DNA of 5,231 bases from Clostridiales bacterium (GTDB lineage Bacteria > Bacillota_A > Clostridia > Oscillospirales > Oscillospiraceae): NCBI GenBank assembly GCA_022777455.1, contig JALFGI010000002.1, forward strand, positions 1 through 5,231. Reading direction: 5' to 3'. Shown one piece after another: positions 4,879 through 5,231 of this stretch. The stretch's first letter is position 1, and the number at the start of each line of letters is the position of its first letter. The position numbers and the translations under genes are program-made. Under the pieces are notes generated by a model. It was not told where the DNA came from. It saw only the letters and a program-made list of their open reading frames with translations, and searched no databases.

Positions 4879-5231
4879 TTATTCCTCAAGTATGGATTTC
4901 ATCAGATAATCTTCCGGCCGCCAAGCTTCACGCACCTTTATGAAAACGCCATCGCGTTCCACATAGACATCAGGAAAATATTTGATAAACAGTGGTGTCA
5001 GGCACATGGTATACGCCCCGACCTTATCGTAGATGATACGGTCCCCGGGCAAAAGAGCCGGTTCTTCGATGGCTTCAAACAGCCGGTCGTGTTCCATGCA
5101 CGTGTACCCGCAGATAATCTGTTTTGGCACAATTGAAGAATCAGCGCTTCGTTCGTAGGAATGAAAATAAGAGGATTTGCTCATCAGCGGATCAATGCTG
5201 GTGCGGCTTCCGTCGGTAACCACAAAACGGT
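4879..5231 (-). CDS. C-terminal part of a PLP-dependent decarboxylase (Orn/DAP/Arg type), cut by the right edge
   Basis: The last 116 residues of a fold-type III PLP enzyme are visible; the 5' part, including the PLP lysine, lies beyond the window. Such enzymes decarboxylate diaminopimelate, ornithine, arginine or related amino acids. The frame is open to the edge, reading RFVVTDGSRTSIDP from 5229, so the in-frame GTG at 5223 is internal. The sequence matches the C-terminal beta-barrel domain. CGYTCMEHDRL carries the active-site Cys and Asp of the family, and DKVGAYTMCLTPLFIKYFP carries the conserved Gly-Ala-Tyr of the PLP pocket. The residue after the Cys, Glu in DAP decarboxylases and Asp in ornithine decarboxylases, is Met here, which argues against a housekeeping lysA. 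It ends 4 nt before the ATP-grasp start, so the genes form an operon. I infer it supplies an amine or modified amino acid to that ligase. Confidence 0.85.
   Translation of the reverse strand, partial: RFVVTDGSRTSIDPLMSKSSYFHSYERSADSSIVPKQIICGYTCMEHDRLFEAIEEPALLPGDRIIYDKVGAYTMCLTPLFIKYFPDVYVERDGVFIKVREAWRPEDYLMKSILEE

Noticed and set aside
4875..4889. TTG start of the ATP-grasp gene at 4889
   Set aside because: This codon overlaps the GAGG ribosome binding site that serves the ATG at 4874, and the family begins with MNILIL-type sequence.
5221..5223. GTG as the start of the decarboxylase gene
   Set aside because: The frame stays open and family-like to the window edge, and the visible part lacks the PLP-binding barrel. 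The gene is cut by the window rather than truncated.

Overview
The window looks like a chromosomal stretch from a Gram-positive Clostridia-type bacterium, probably a gut member near the Oscillospiraceae. This is inferred from the strong GGAGG ribosome binding sites, Firmicutes-style family members, moderate GC and strong C-ending codon bias in the ribosomal genes. I cannot name the species from sequence alone.

Left part (1-1481, minus strand): a TtcA-type tRNA thiolase-like protein and a NUDIX hydrolase, 3 nt apart, form a small operon. Downstream of them is a 212-bp gap that holds a striking imperfect palindrome of about 168 bp (79-246). On the minus strand this palindrome ends 4 nt before the ribosome binding site of a further gene, of which only the first 20 codons (60 to 1) lie in the window.

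Centre (1482-2690): a divergent promoter region separates ttcA from the ribosomal operon rplM-rpsI (L13 and S9). The rplM promoter is near consensus with an extended -10, and its transcript should begin with a 10-bp hairpin that may be an L13-type autoregulatory leader. Each of the two divergent promoters carries a copy of ACCGGATA at or next to its -10. After rpsI come three successive hairpins. The first has a U-tract only on the minus strand, and the last has a short U-tract only on the plus strand, so the converging transcripts should overlap.

Right part (2689-5231, minus strand): three tightly coupled genes read leftwards from beyond the right edge. They are the C-terminal end of a PLP-dependent decarboxylase (Orn/DAP/Arg type), a carbamoyl-phosphate-synthase-like ATP-grasp ligase, and a GT4 glycosyltransferase. 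The combination suggests the end of a surface polysaccharide or glycoconjugate locus in which an amino acid or its decarboxylation product is ligated to a carboxylate. This is the part most likely to hold an undescribed pathway, but most of it lies outside the window.
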